64,000 nt of DNA, taken from the NCBI GenBank assembly GCA_051439375.1, contig JBFRWB010000246.1:17319-81318 (forward strand), read 5' to 3'. A program made the translations under genes and the position numbers. This DNA is from JBGTGT01 sp051439375 (GTDB taxonomy: Bacteria; Cyanobacteriota; Cyanobacteriia; Cyanobacteriales; Microcystaceae). Positions 8,377 through 17,980 of the stretch are shown piece by piece. Numbering within the stretch: position 1 is the first letter of the stretch; the number at the start of each line of letters is the position of its first letter. The notes below the pieces were generated by a model. The model worked only from the letters and a program-made list of their open reading frames with translations, searched no databases and was not told the origin of the DNA.

Positions 8377-10677
8377 ATGTCTATCCCCTTTTCTTCCCAA
8401 GAAATCGCCTCAGAAGGACTCAAACCCGAAGAATACCAAGAAATAGTACAACGCCTTGGCCGTCATCCGAATAAAGCGGAATTAGGGATGTTTGGGGTAA
8501 TGTGGTCAGAACACTGCTGTTATAAGAATTCTCGCCCTCTTTTATCCCAATTTCCGACTTCTGGCGATCGCATTTTGGTTGGCCCCGGTGAAAACGCTGG
8601 TGTGGTTGACTTAGGAGATGGACTCAGATTAGCCTTCAAAATTGAATCCCATAATCATCCCTCTGCAATTGAGCCATTTCAAGGGGCAGCAACGGGTGTT
8701 GGGGGAATTTTACGGGATATTTTTACCATGGGCGCACGTCCCATTGCTTGCTTGAATTCTCTAAGATTTGGCACATTAGATAATCCTCGGACTCGCCGCA
8801 TCTTTTCTGGTGTAGTTGAAGGGATTTCAAATTATGGTAATTGCGTTGGAGTCCCCACAGTCGGTGGAGAGGTATATTTTGACCCAGCTTACAATGATAA
8901 CCCCCTAGTGAACGCCATGGCACTCGGCCTGATGGAAACCACCGAAATCGTCAAATCTGGGGCTTCAGGCATGGGAAACCCCGTTTTATATGTTGGTTCG
9001 ACCACTGGACGGGATGGAATGGGGGGCGCAAGCTTCGCCAGTGCCGAATTAACCGATGATTCGATGGATGACCGTCCTGCGGTGCAGGTAGGTGACCCTT
9101 TTCTGGAAAAATCCCTCATAGAAGCCTGTTTAGAGGCATTTAAGACGGGTGCAGTAGTAGCAGCGCAAGACATGGGGGCAGCAGGGATCACTTGTTCGAC
9201 CTCAGAAATGGCAGCCAAGGGAGGCGTGGGAATTGAGTTAGATTTAGATAAAATTCCCGTGCGAGAGAGTGGAATGGTTCCCTATGAGTATCTTTTATCG
9301 GAATCCCAAGAAAGAATGTTATTTGTTGCTCAAAAAGGACGAGAACAAGAATTAATTGATATTTTTGAACGGTGGGAACTTCATGCCGTTGTCGCAGGGA
9401 AAGTAATAGAAGAACCGATAGTAAGAATCTTATTTAATGGGGGAATAGCGGCGGAAATCCCTGCTTTAGCCTTGTCTGACAATACACCAATTTATCATCG
9501 AGAATTATTAAAAGAACCGCCAGAATATGCCCAAAACGCATGGCAATGGCAAGAAGATACCTTACCCCCTTGTCAAGCAGCAGGAATTACAATTAACGAA
9601 CAGTTTCAAACATGGAATGAAGTTTTAATCACCCTCTTAGATAGCCCATCCATTGCTTCAAAAAAATGGGTTTATCGTCAATATGACCATCAGGTACAAA
9701 ATAACACGGTTTTAATGCCGGGGGGGGCTGATGCTGCTGTTATTCGAGTTCGTCCCATTGAGGCTAAACCCGAAACCTATAAGCTTGGGGTGGCTGCTAC
9801 GACAGATTGTAATTCTCGGTATGTGTATTTGCATCCTTATGAGGGGTCGAAATATGCGGTGGCTGAAGCAGCCCGTAATCTCAGTTGTGTGGGGGCTGAA
9901 CCTTTAGCGGTTACAGATAATCTCAATTTCGGTAGTCCCGAAAATTCGGTGGGATATTGGCAATTAGCCCTATCTTGTCGAGGAATTGCCGAAGCTTGTG
10001 CAGAGTTGAATACACCCGTCACGGGGGGCAATGTTTCCCTGTATAACGAGACCTTAGATTCACAAGGGAAGCCTACGCCTATTTATCCGACCCCTGTTAT
10101 TGGGATGGTGGGGTTAATTCCAGATATTACCAAAATTTGCGGTCAAGGATGGCAAAATTCGGGAGATTTAATCTATCTTTTGGGGGATGACAGTTTAACC
10201 TTTGGGGGGTCGGAATATTTAGCAATTCTTCACCAATTAGTAACAGGAAATCCGCCACAAATTGACTTTGAATTGGAGAAAAAGGTGCAAGAAGTTGTCC
10301 GTTATGGTATTCGTCAAGAATGGTTAAATTCTGCTCATGACTGTGCAGAAGGCGGGTTAACAGTTGCTTTGGCAGAATGTTGTATCAGTGGTCAATTGGG
10401 GGCTAAGGTTGAGTTAAATAAGTCTCAAATTCGTCTAGATAAGGTCTTATTTGGAGAAGGGGGAAGTCGAATTATTGTTTCGGTTAACCCTGCATTTGAA
10501 ACAATTTGGCAAGATTATTTACAACAAGCGTTAGGGGATTTTTGGGCTAAAATTGGCCAAGTGACTGAGGAATTTTCTTTAAAAGTTATGGAATTAGATC
10601 AAGTTTCTTTAGTTAATCTTTTGCTTGAGGAAATAACAGAAACTTGGTCAACAGGAATTGAAAAAAGATTATCATGA
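8377..10677 (+). CDS. purL: Phosphoribosylformylglycinamidine synthase subunit PurL
   Basis: A 766-residue small-type PurL, the FGAM synthase catalytic subunit that turns FGAR, ATP and glutamine-derived ammonia into FGAM in purine biosynthesis, working with PurQ and PurS. Diagnostic segments are the N-terminal MWSEHCCYKNS, the FKIESHNHPSAIEPFQGAATG block, the DMGAAGITCS motif and the C-terminal GGNVSLYNE and DCAEGGL blocks. Length matches the PurQ/PurS-dependent class rather than the 1300-residue fused enzyme. It begins 17 bases after pilL, so the two are probably transcribed together. PurQ and PurS are not nearby. Confidence 0.95.
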   Translation: MSIPFSSQEIASEGLKPEEYQEIVQRLGRHPNKAELGMFGVMWSEHCCYKNSRPLLSQFPTSGDRILVGPGENAGVVDLGDGLRLAFKIESHNHPSAIEPFQGAATGVGGILRDIFTMGARPIACLNSLRFGTLDNPRTRRIFSGVVEGISNYGNCVGVPTVGGEVYFDPAYNDNPLVNAMALGLMETTEIVKSGASGMGNPVLYVGSTTGRDGMGGASFASAELTDDSMDDRPAVQVGDPFLEKSLIEACLEAFKTGAVVAAQDMGAAGITCSTSEMAAKGGVGIELDLDKIPVRESGMVPYEYLLSESQERMLFVAQKGREQELIDIFERWELHAVVAGKVIEEPIVRILFNGGIAAEIPALALSDNTPIYHRELLKEPPEYAQNAWQWQEDTLPPCQAAGITINEQFQTWNEVLITLLDSPSIASKKWVYRQYDHQVQNNTVLMPGGADAAVIRVRPIEAKPETYKLGVAATTDCNSRYVYLHPYEGSKYAVAEAARNLSCVGAEPLAVTDNLNFGSPENSVGYWQLALSCRGIAEACAELNTPVTGGNVSLYNETLDSQGKPTPIYPTPVIGMVGLIPDITKICGQGWQNSGDLIYLLGDDSLTFGGSEYLAILHQLVTGNPPQIDFELEKKVQEVVRYGIRQEWLNSAHDCAEGGLTVALAECCISGQLGAKVELNKSQIRLDKVLFGEGGSRIIVSVNPAFETIWQDYLQQALGDFWAKIGQVTEEFSLKVMELDQVSLVNLLLEEITETWSTGIEKRLS

Positions 10678-10865
10678 ATAAATAATATGGGATAAAAAGA
10701 CTCGCTGACCAAGTAAATAGACTAGCTAATGAGGATTGATCACTCATCGGTATTGAGAATTTATGTACCTAATATGTTTATAGCGTTTTCCACTCTCATT
10801 GGGATGGGGAAAGCGATCACTCATCAATTCTTCAGCTTTACCAATTTCCAAGATGAACACGGTTT

Positions 10866-10884
10866 ATAATTGATAATCGTTATT
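10866..10884 (+). promoter_or_regulatory. Candidate Fur box before the flavoprotein gene
   Basis: ATAATTGATAATCGTTATT matches the 19-base Fur consensus (GATAATGATAATCATTATC) at 13 positions, including the central palindrome GATAATCGTTAT. It ends 22 bases before the preferred start ATG 10907, a position that would block transcription. It is the clearest iron-box-like sequence I saw in the window. Inference until binding or expression is tested. Confidence 0.5.
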
Positions 10885-10906
10885 GTCTCATTTTAAAGGA
10901 AAAACA

Positions 10907-12136
10907 ATGGAACAATTTGATGTCATAATTATTGGAGCAGGACCCGCAGGTGGACATTGTAGCCGTTTATTAAGTAAATTAGGCTATCGTGTTCTATTAG
11001 TTGACCAATTAGAGAATTTTAAACAACATAATTATTCTAGTGCAGCGAGTCCTCTAGAAACCTTAGATTTATTTAATATTGACCCTAATACGGTGGCTGC
11101 TTATTGGCAAAATATAGAGATTGTTTCTAGTAAAATTCATCGTTCTTGGAAATCGGATATATCTCTAGGTGTGGTTTTTAATTTTGCAAAATTAAGACAA
11201 TTTTTAGCAGAAGATAGTATTAGTAATGGGGGAAAAGTTTGGTTGGGGCATCGTTATCTTAAACATGAACAAACTGCTGATAAAACTTTAGTTACGTTAC
11301 AAAAAAGAAAGGGAGGAAAGGTTACTATCTCTACTCAAGTATTAGTTGATGCAACGGGATATGCTAGATCAGTTATTTATCCCAATAAGAAAGAAAAGCC
11401 TAACTTTTCCAAAGGAATAGGAATTGAATATTTAATTAAAGTTGAGCCTGAAATTTATAAAACCTATGCTAATTCTCTACTCTTCTTCTTAGGTTATAAA
11501 TGGAGTCCAAAGGGTTATTCTTGGATTTTTCCTATGGATAATAATTGTTTAAAAGTAGGTTCAGCGTTTATCGAAGGAGAACATAAAATTATTAAAGCAT
11601 TAAAGCCATTAAGATATTATCTTGAGCAAATTATTGCAAATTATATTAAGATTAATCAATACCAATTAATTGAAAGTCATGGCTCAATTTTAGATTATTC
11701 ATCAGGATTAAATGATATTTATTATCGAGATAATATTATTGCTATTGGAGATGCGGTTTCAACGGTTAACTGGTTAGGGGGTGAAGGAATTAGACATGGA
11801 ATGCAGGGGGCTGAAATTGCTGCTAAATATATTCATCAATATTTAAACGGCAAAATAAATGATTTTTCGGCGTATCAGACTGAATCTAAAAAATGCTTTG
11901 AGAAACGTTGGAATCAATGTGATACAATCAGTAAAAAAGTTTATTTAGACTATAGCGATCGCAGAATAGACCAAGGAGTTAATTATCTGAAATACCTTAA
12001 TACTCAGGATATAATGGACATTTTATTTTATTATAAATTAGAAAAAGTATCCAAAGGACTAAAACAGTATCTAGGGAAAAAACTAGATAAGTTTAAACAG
12101 TGGTTGTTCAGTGTATTTGGATTAAGAAGTAATTAA
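10907..12136 (+). CDS. FAD-dependent oxidoreductase of the geranylgeranyl reductase family
   Basis: A flavoprotein of 409 residues with an N-terminal dinucleotide-binding motif (VIIIGAGPAGGHCS), a middle VDATGYAR segment and the FAD motif IAIGDAVSTVNWLGGEG near residue 280, as in geranylgeranyl reductase/halogenase relatives. The substrate cannot be read. ATG 10907 is chosen over an in-frame TTG at 10883 because AAAGGA sits just before it and the flavin motif then starts at the usual place. Codon use is more AT-rich than in its neighbours, which may mean transfer. The candidate Fur box suggests induction in iron shortage. Its stop codon overlaps the stop of the convergent membrane gene by 4 bases. 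Confidence 0.75.
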   Translation: MEQFDVIIIGAGPAGGHCSRLLSKLGYRVLLVDQLENFKQHNYSSAASPLETLDLFNIDPNTVAAYWQNIEIVSSKIHRSWKSDISLGVVFNFAKLRQFLAEDSISNGGKVWLGHRYLKHEQTADKTLVTLQKRKGGKVTISTQVLVDATGYARSVIYPNKKEKPNFSKGIGIEYLIKVEPEIYKTYANSLLFFLGYKWSPKGYSWIFPMDNNCLKVGSAFIEGEHKIIKALKPLRYYLEQIIANYIKINQYQLIESHGSILDYSSGLNDIYYRDNIIAIGDAVSTVNWLGGEGIRHGMQGAEIAAKYIHQYLNGKINDFSAYQTESKKCFEKRWNQCDTISKKVYLDYSDRRIDQGVNYLKYLNTQDIMDILFYYKLEKVSKGLKQYLGKKLDKFKQWLFSVFGLRSN

Positions 12137-13389
12137 TGGATAAAAGAAAAAACAAGACTGTGTAGGGACTTAAACCAAAGAATAGAGGAAACATAAAGTC
12201 CCCACATTAAAATTGATATAAATTGTTGATTTCGACGTAAGATTAAAATGCCTGATACCATAAACGTTAAGATTAAGGCAGACATTAACAATAAAACATC
12301 TTGGTTATTAGAAAATTGAAATAAATTGCCAAAAAGGTCAAAATAAAGGCTCAATCCTCCAATAAAGGTTATAACCGCAAGGCTAAAGAGAAACCAACTC
12401 CATCGTAATGGATAGATGCGATCGCTCGGCCAATGATAAGCATAACTGAGTGTCATCCCGCCTATTAGGGCAAAAATAGGATAGATTGACAACCATAGGG
12501 GAAAAGGTGTGAATAAATTGCTTAAAACTGCTCCTAAACCCATTATACTTACCAAAACAATCACAAATTTAGCCCAACTCCACTGAGATTCTTTCCATGC
12601 TAATTTCCAACCATCGTTCAGAAAAATTAACCAAGGAAGGGAAAATAAGAGTAATTTTAACCAAGCTAGGGGAGAAAAATGACTTATTTCTAGGTTAAAA
12701 TCCCGTAAAGAAGACAGCATTTCCCTTTCTATGACAAAATAGCCATAATAAGCTAACAAAAACACAGCCCCCAAGATTGCTCCTAGCCAAAAGTAACCCG
12801 AAGTGATTAATCTAGGTGTATCCCAACAAAGAAAGGTAAAAAGAGCGATAAAAAAGAGAATTCCGACCCAATAATTGAATAAGATTAAAATACCTGCACT
12901 TAACCCCACACCTAATGACCAACGAAGATCCCGACGCGATCGCAAACCACAGGTAAAAAGAAGAATGGCTAATAAAAGAATACAGCCATTAAGAGAAACT
13001 GTACGACCTTGAATAAAGATAGGAAGAAAAGTTAGGTAGATAATCCCTGAAAATAAGGCAGGAAGACGAAATCTAAAGACTTCTTTCCCTAAATTGTACA
13101 GTAGGGGAACGGATAGAGCAGTGGCGATTCCATTAATAATGAGAAGTAACCAAGGAAAATTGAGGGGGAAAGAGGCGATCGCCATCTCCCAATGAGCTAA
13201 CGGAGAGGAAACGGGAAAAATACTGAGATTAATTGAGTCAAAGTTATTTATCTTCCAAAAATCTGAGTTAATAAAACATAAGACCATACCCGCTAAGAAT
13301 AGTCCTAATCCTGTCCCTATTTCACGCCATTGGCTTTCGTGGCGTAGTTGATTTCCTGACCGATCCCACGCAAACGTTAAACGACTCAT
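12133..13389 (-). CDS. Polytopic membrane protein, glycosyltransferase-39-like
   Basis: A 418-residue membrane protein with about ten hydrophobic segments spread over its length and a cytoplasmic N-terminus (SRLTFAWDRSGNQLRHESQW). The overall pattern and an early luminal Asp (residues near 50, NNFDSIN) recall GT-C fold glycosyltransferases of the ArnT/PMT type. The protein is shorter than most of these and I see no unambiguous catalytic motif. It could instead be a general integral membrane protein of unknown role. It converges on the flavoprotein gene with overlapping stops (TTAA). Confidence 0.55.
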   Translation of the reverse strand: MSRLTFAWDRSGNQLRHESQWREIGTGLGLFLAGMVLCFINSDFWKINNFDSINLSIFPVSSPLAHWEMAIASFPLNFPWLLLIINGIATALSVPLLYNLGKEVFRFRLPALFSGIIYLTFLPIFIQGRTVSLNGCILLLAILLFTCGLRSRRDLRWSLGVGLSAGILILFNYWVGILFFIALFTFLCWDTPRLITSGYFWLGAILGAVFLLAYYGYFVIEREMLSSLRDFNLEISHFSPLAWLKLLLFSLPWLIFLNDGWKLAWKESQWSWAKFVIVLVSIMGLGAVLSNLFTPFPLWLSIYPIFALIGGMTLSYAYHWPSDRIYPLRWSWFLFSLAVITFIGGLSLYFDLFGNLFQFSNNQDVLLLMSALILTFMVSGILILRRNQQFISILMWGLYVSSILWFKSLHSLVFSFIH

Positions 13390-13413
13390 CTTTAAACTTA
13401 TCTAAAATCAAGG

Positions 13414-13587
13414 TTAATTGAGCTTTAAGAGAGTAGAAGATTGATTTGAGAGGGTATTTTCGTGGTTATCATAGTCTTCTCCCCAGTAAATCATTACCTT
13501 ACCAATTCCTTCTATCTCTAGTCCCCATTGTAAAAGCAATTTCCGTATCTCAAAGGGACTTTTTATAGTATTTTTGGAATTGTTCCC
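13414..13587 (-). pseudogene. Short protein-like reading frame, probably a C-terminal gene fragment
   Basis: An open stretch of 57 codons on the minus strand ends in TAA at 13414. Its text is protein-like: FEIRKLLLQWGLEIEGIG, then KVMIYWGEDYDNHENT and a low-complexity Ser/Asn tail. No ATG lies near its start and a TGA closes the frame immediately upstream, so either translation starts at an unusual codon (TTG 13539) or the 5' part has been lost. I do not recognise the family. It fills the spacer between the membrane protein and rpiB. Confidence 0.4.
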
Positions 13588-13676
13588 TCAGCAAAAAAAA
13601 TCAGTAAATTTACTTATGACTCTTAAGGTAAAGCTTCTTTTTGATTAGTTGATCCTAAAAGATAAGAAATAGCTAT

Positions 13677-14117
13677 TTATTTCATTCTTCGTTCTATTGC
13701 CGCAATTTCTTCAATTCTTTCCTTTTCTTCTGCATCTAAATCCGTCGAAAACCAAGCGTCTAAAATCTCCTTGGCAATGTCTGGGGTAGTTGCTCTAAGA
13801 CTGATCACTAACACATTAGCATCATTCCAACGTCTTGCACCCTGTGCCGTGGCCGCATCCCCACACAGTGCAGCCCGAATTCCCTGCACCTTATTGGCAA
13901 CAATTGACGCTCCTGTGCCAGTGTAACAGAAGAGTACCCCATAATCTGCTTGTCCTTGAGCTACTGTCTGAGCGAGTTTTTCCGATGCAGTCGTCCATGG
14001 TAAGGGATGAGCATTAAGGATCCCTAATAAAATAACCTCAAAGTCCCGTTTGCACAGTTCTTTAACGACATAATCGGTTAAATAGGTTTTTTCATCACTG
14101 GCGATCGCAATTTTCAT
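13677..14117 (-). CDS. rpiB: Ribose-5-phosphate isomerase B (RpiB/LacA family)
   Basis: A 146-residue protein of the RpiB/LacAB sugar-phosphate isomerase family, interconverting ribose 5-phosphate and ribulose 5-phosphate in the pentose phosphate pathways. The active-site segment LFCYTGTGASIVANKVQGIR holds the catalytic Cys and the anion-holding GTG loop, and RRWNDANVLVIS matches the following conserved strand. Length is typical. The N-terminus KIAIASDE is the usual first strand. Because the family also includes galactose-6-phosphate isomerases, the substrate is inferred from the absence of lactose genes. Confidence 0.87.
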   Translation of the reverse strand: MKIAIASDEKTYLTDYVVKELCKRDFEVILLGILNAHPLPWTTASEKLAQTVAQGQADYGVLFCYTGTGASIVANKVQGIRAALCGDAATAQGARRWNDANVLVISLRATTPDIAKEILDAWFSTDLDAEEKERIEEIAAIERRMK

Positions 14118-14125
14118 GGTTCAGG

Positions 14126-14215
14126 GGTTTAGGAGTTCAGAAGTTCAGGAGTTGTAGGGGCGGGTTTATCCAGTTAATTAGTAGGGAAACCCAGAATTAA
14201 GTTAAAAACCCACCC
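14126..14215. repeat. Intergenic repeat with imperfect inverted ends
   Basis: The spacer between rpiB and pilQ carries TTCAGAAGTTCAGGAGTT direct units and then GGGGCGGGTTT, matched further on by AAACCCACCC as an imperfect inverted repeat. The TTCAGGAGTT unit also appears near 19200 and, inverted, near 40674. This looks like a small dispersed element, not a gene. Confidence 0.4.
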
Positions 14216-14232
14216 TCACTTAACTTACTAAC

Positions 14233-16425
14233 TTATTGACTTGGAATTTGATAACCTCTGCGTCTTAGCACATCAGCCGCCTCCCGTCCGGGGGCGTAGT
14301 TGTAACCAAACTGAGCGTTATCATCCATAATTTGGGGAGTTACCACAATTACAACTTCAGTTCGTTCTGTTTCATCGGATTGACTTCTAAATAATGCCCC
14401 CAAAATGGGAATATCGCCCAAAATTGGAACTTTTGAGGAAACACTACGGTCCGATTCCTGAATTACCCCAGATAGAATTAAGGTTTGTCCATCCCGCAAT
14501 CGTACCAACCCAGAAGTTAATTCCCGTCGATTAAGGAGATTAAGCACGTTAATTGTACCATCCCCACTATCAAATTCCTGCTGTGCGCCAACCGCGGCAA
14601 CGGTGGGACTGACAGACAGATTAACAAAGCCATTATCGTCAACTTTGTCCACATTAACTACTAAAGTTAACCCTGCGTCTGCTAGGACAGGTGTAGTTGT
14701 TCGTACCCCACTTAAGGGATCAACCGAGGTATCCACACTTTCAATCACCTTTTGAGTTAGTTTAACGGTTGCTTCCTGACCTTCTTGTACAACTAGGGTG
14801 GGATCCGTCAGTATTTTAGCGTTACCGCTTTCGATTTCTGTTTCGATTAAAGCAAGGAATTTACGGGGATTTTGGAAGAAAGCCGGAATTTCTTCTGTCA
14901 AATCAAGAGTAGTTTCCGTAATAGAAAACTCTGAGATTCCAGTGGCAAAGGGATTATTTGAGTTACTAACGCCTATACCAGAAGGAAAGAAATTCAAATC
15001 ATCGGTATCTACAGAGTTAGAAAACCTTGGAACAGTAATCACTTGTCTGTCATTGATGTCAAAAAGAATATTTCCCCCTTCAGCCAATGGATTCTCAATC
15101 ACAGGTGGATTAGTTACTCGACCGATATCGCTATCGAGATCAATGCCTCGAACGGGGCTACTTGTTCCAAAGCGAAGGGTAGCCGATCCATTATCCTGCA
15201 CAAAAAAGCTATCATTAACCCCAAAAGAGAAACTGGAACTAAAATCTTGGACGTTATCTAAGTTAATATCTACCACCTTTACATTAATTGCCACTTGACG
15301 ACGACGAGCATCCAATTGGGTCAATAAAGAGGTTGCGATCGCCACCTGACGAGGTTCTCCTACCATCGTAATCGAGTTTAAACGGTCATCAGTGGAAACC
15401 CGTAATCCCGTTAATAACAAGGGCGCACCCGTTCCCCCTTCCTGTGCTGCTTGAATCGCTTCTAAGTTGGCTGGAACTTCCCGTCGTCCAATTACTCGTC
15501 CCGTTAGCGGATCAGTAATATCTTCGGTTTGGGTGACTAAACGTTGAAATTCTGCCCCCTGAGAGGCTAAAAAAGTCCCTGCGTTAAAGGATTTGACTTG
15601 ATTAAGGCGAATGGTACGGCTAATCAAATTTAAAGCTTCTGGGGGTAAATTAGCACCCACATAAATCGTCCGTCCTCTGCGGTTAGCTTGCAGTCCCGAC
15701 ACTATCAATACAGTGTTAAAGACATCTTCAAGGGATTCATTGGTAAAGTTTAGGGAAATGGTGGCATCTCCTCCCCCTTCTCCACCTTCCTCGCCCGTCG
15801 CAGTGTTATAAACCATATTTAACCCTGCATATTCAGCTAAGACTTCTAAAACCTTACTAGCAGGGGCATCTTGTAGTACCAAGCGAGGAATTATTACATT
15901 TGTTCCTAGGGTAATGCGATCAGCCGTCGCATTAATATTGGACACAGCCATGTCCCCAACAGGAGGAGCGATCGCTCTAGGTAAAATAGGGGCAGCTGGA
16001 GCTTGTGGGGTCAGTAAATCCTGTCCATTTCCCGTTTCATTGTCAATAATAATCTCTGGTTGTGGCACTAAAATATCTGGTTGAGCTTGTGCCAAAAAGG
16101 AAGGAGGGGTTAAAGATGTTGAATCTGGAAAATTTAAGAAAGATTGAGAAGATAAATCTTGTTTGGTTATTGATGCGGAAGGAATTAAAGCTGTTTTTTC
16201 TGATGATTTTTCCCATGATGGGGTTTGATAACCATCAAGAACTTGCCCTGAAATCGTTGCTTCTCCCGATGAATCAATCACGATCATCTCTGGAATATTG
16301 GCCGTTGCTGGAAGATTGGCCGTTGATGGGACAAAGGGATGGGCTTCTTTAGCTTGGCTAGGAGAGCCACTCAGAATAGCTAAAAGAGAGCCACTCACCA
16401 TTAGCGGATAATAAAAACTTTTCAC
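14233..16425 (-). CDS. pilQ: Type IV pilus secretin PilQ
   Basis: A 730-residue outer-membrane secretin through which the pilus leaves the cell. It has a signal peptide (residues 1-25), a Pro-rich linker, an STN-type N0 domain (about 195-260, VLEVLAEYAGLNMVYN), N1-like repeats (QARRRQVAINVKVVD region), and the C-terminal secretin domain. The latter carries the hallmark VPILGDIPILGALFRS and VIVVTPQI. No AMIN domain is obvious, unlike many proteobacterial PilQ. It is the last gene of the pilM-N-O-Q operon, 72 bases after pilO. There is no pilP, as is usual in cyanobacteria. Confidence 0.93.
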   Translation of the reverse strand: MKSFYYPLMVSGSLLAILSGSPSQAKEAHPFVPSTANLPATANIPEMIVIDSSGEATISGQVLDGYQTPSWEKSSEKTALIPSASITKQDLSSQSFLNFPDSTSLTPPSFLAQAQPDILVPQPEIIIDNETGNGQDLLTPQAPAAPILPRAIAPPVGDMAVSNINATADRITLGTNVIIPRLVLQDAPASKVLEVLAEYAGLNMVYNTATGEEGGEGGGDATISLNFTNESLEDVFNTVLIVSGLQANRRGRTIYVGANLPPEALNLISRTIRLNQVKSFNAGTFLASQGAEFQRLVTQTEDITDPLTGRVIGRREVPANLEAIQAAQEGGTGAPLLLTGLRVSTDDRLNSITMVGEPRQVAIATSLLTQLDARRRQVAINVKVVDINLDNVQDFSSSFSFGVNDSFFVQDNGSATLRFGTSSPVRGIDLDSDIGRVTNPPVIENPLAEGGNILFDINDRQVITVPRFSNSVDTDDLNFFPSGIGVSNSNNPFATGISEFSITETTLDLTEEIPAFFQNPRKFLALIETEIESGNAKILTDPTLVVQEGQEATVKLTQKVIESVDTSVDPLSGVRTTTPVLADAGLTLVVNVDKVDDNGFVNLSVSPTVAAVGAQQEFDSGDGTINVLNLLNRRELTSGLVRLRDGQTLILSGVIQESDRSVSSKVPILGDIPILGALFRSQSDETERTEVVIVVTPQIMDDNAQFGYNYAPGREAADVLRRRGYQIPSQ

Positions 16426-16497
16426 GATTCACTCCTCTACCGAAACAAAATAGTTTAATCACACACACATAAAAGGGTTGCCCCTTAACACACTTTA

Positions 16498-17223
16498 CTA
16501 ATTAGCTAAGATAACATCCAAAGTAAATTGAGCGTTTAAAGTAGCAGGGGTTTCAGGATTAGGAATAGCGTAAACTTCCTGATCTGGATCCTCTATTAAT
16601 GTAACAGGAAGTTTACCTTCCTCATCGTCTCTTTGGGGAGAAGCCGTTAAATTTCTCACCACAATTAGGGGTTGCAATCGTTCAATATCCCGTAAAAAGG
16701 CTTGAACATCCTTGTAAGTTCCAGTTATGTTGAGAGAATAACTTTGGCGTTTTAGCTTGCCATTCGCTCCTGCTCCTAAACTGCCGTCATTAACCACGTT
16801 AGTTGCCCCAGCAGGTTGAAAACTATTCATCGTAACATTGCGAGCATTCACAAAGCGATTAAGGTCGAGCAAAATGGTATTCAAAGTACTAGGTTGAGCG
16901 TAAAGAGATAAGACCTGTTGTTTGGTCAACTCTACCCGTTTTAACTCAGCTTCTAAGCTAACCTGTTCTTGATCCAGTTTCCCTGACTGTCTAGCCTCTA
17001 CTTGAGCTTGTTTATCAGCTTCTTGATCTTTAAGTTCGTTTAATTCGCTAAAGGCTGGTAAGCCAAAATTCATGAGTAAATAACCTGCAGTTAGTAATCC
17101 CAACGCACCGATGGCAATCCCACTCACTTTGGGGGTAAATGTAACACCAAAGGCCGTCGGGTACTCCACCTCCTCTTCAAATTCCTGATCCTCTTCCGGG
17201 GTAAATTCTTCGGTATAGGTCAT
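16498..17223 (-). CDS. pilO: Type IV pilus inner-membrane alignment protein PilO
   Basis: A 241-residue bitopic protein with a cytoplasmic acidic N-terminus, one membrane span (about residues 33-53), a periplasmic coiled coil rich in Glu/Lys/Gln and a C-terminal ferredoxin-like domain. That domain contains the conserved stretch VQAFLRDIERLQPLIVVRN. With PilN it forms the ring joining PilM in the cytoplasm to the secretin. Its ATG overlaps the pilN stop by 4 bases, indicating translational coupling. Confidence 0.85.
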   Translation of the reverse strand: MTYTEEFTPEEDQEFEEEVEYPTAFGVTFTPKVSGIAIGALGLLTAGYLLMNFGLPAFSELNELKDQEADKQAQVEARQSGKLDQEQVSLEAELKRVELTKQQVLSLYAQPSTLNTILLDLNRFVNARNVTMNSFQPAGATNVVNDGSLGAGANGKLKRQSYSLNITGTYKDVQAFLRDIERLQPLIVVRNLTASPQRDDEEGKLPVTLIEDPDQEVYAIPNPETPATLNAQFTLDVILAN

Positions 17224-17975
17224 TTCATTGCTCCTGTTTGTTCAAGGGTTTTTAAACGACTGACTAAGCCTACCGCACCGCGACTGGCCAACTCACGGCG
17301 CATTTGGCTCGCGGGCAGGTCGTTTAACTGAGTGGTAATACTAAATGCTACTGCATCGGGAATAATTGCCGAATTGTAGGGAGAATTGTCCCCTAGATCA
17401 ATCCCTACCTCCGTCTGTTCCGCAGATTCAATTTTAGTTCGGTCTGCTTTGAGAAAACGAGAATTTTGCAAGGTTAACAAAAAGTCATTGACTGCATCGT
17501 AACTTTGAGCGACCCCACTTAGAGTCAGTTGAGTACCGGGTGCTTGTCCTTCAGCCGCAGCCGTTTTATTTTCTTGTAAGCTATTGATCTGGACGGTTTC
17601 TGGGGTTTGATTTTTCAGTTCTTCGAGTAAAGCTGACCAAGGCCGAATCTGATTGAAGACACTGACAAGTGCCGCAACCTCTCCATTGGCTGTCTCAATT
17701 TGGGCTTTGATTTCTTCAATGGATTTAGCTTGTTCAGCAAGTTTACTCAAGGTTTGATCGAGTTCCGCAATATTGCTTTCGGTTTGTCCCTTTTGAAAGT
17801 TCAAGAAGGCAATAAATCCCCCTGTTAAGGCCACCAAAGCCAACGCTACCCCTGCCCCAATAAAAAGGGGCGTTTGTTGTTTCAAGGAAACACCGGGGGC
17901 TTGTTTCGTTGCCGTGGTGGTTTTGGTGGTTTCTAAGTGGCGATCGCTTAAAAAGTTAATATCAAGGCCATACAT
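17220..17975 (-). CDS. pilN: Type IV pilus assembly protein PilN
   Basis: A 251-residue bitopic protein. Its N-terminal MYGLDINFLSDR is the PilM-binding peptide typical of PilN. A span lies at about 36-60, followed by a coiled coil (ESNIAELDQTLSKLAEQAK) and a periplasmic domain with LTLSGVAQSYDAVNDFL, the pattern shared by PilN and PilO. It starts 5 bases after the pilM stop and overlaps pilO by 4 bases, so the three are one transcription unit. Confidence 0.87.
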   Translation of the reverse strand: MYGLDINFLSDRHLETTKTTTATKQAPGVSLKQQTPLFIGAGVALALVALTGGFIAFLNFQKGQTESNIAELDQTLSKLAEQAKSIEEIKAQIETANGEVAALVSVFNQIRPWSALLEELKNQTPETVQINSLQENKTAAAEGQAPGTQLTLSGVAQSYDAVNDFLLTLQNSRFLKADRTKIESAEQTEVGIDLGDNSPYNSAIIPDAVAFSITTQLNDLPASQMRRELASRGAVGLVSRLKTLEQTGAMK

Positions 17976-17980
17976 GGCAA

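Noticed and set aside
14798..15298. A 166-codon plus-strand frame opposite pilQ
   Set aside because: The pilQ frame carries secretin motifs throughout. The opposite frame has Leu/Ser-rich, motif-free text.
16062..16352. 96-codon frame opposite the pilQ N-terminus
   Set aside because: Lies across the signal peptide and Pro-rich region of pilQ and has no ribosome site or protein pattern.
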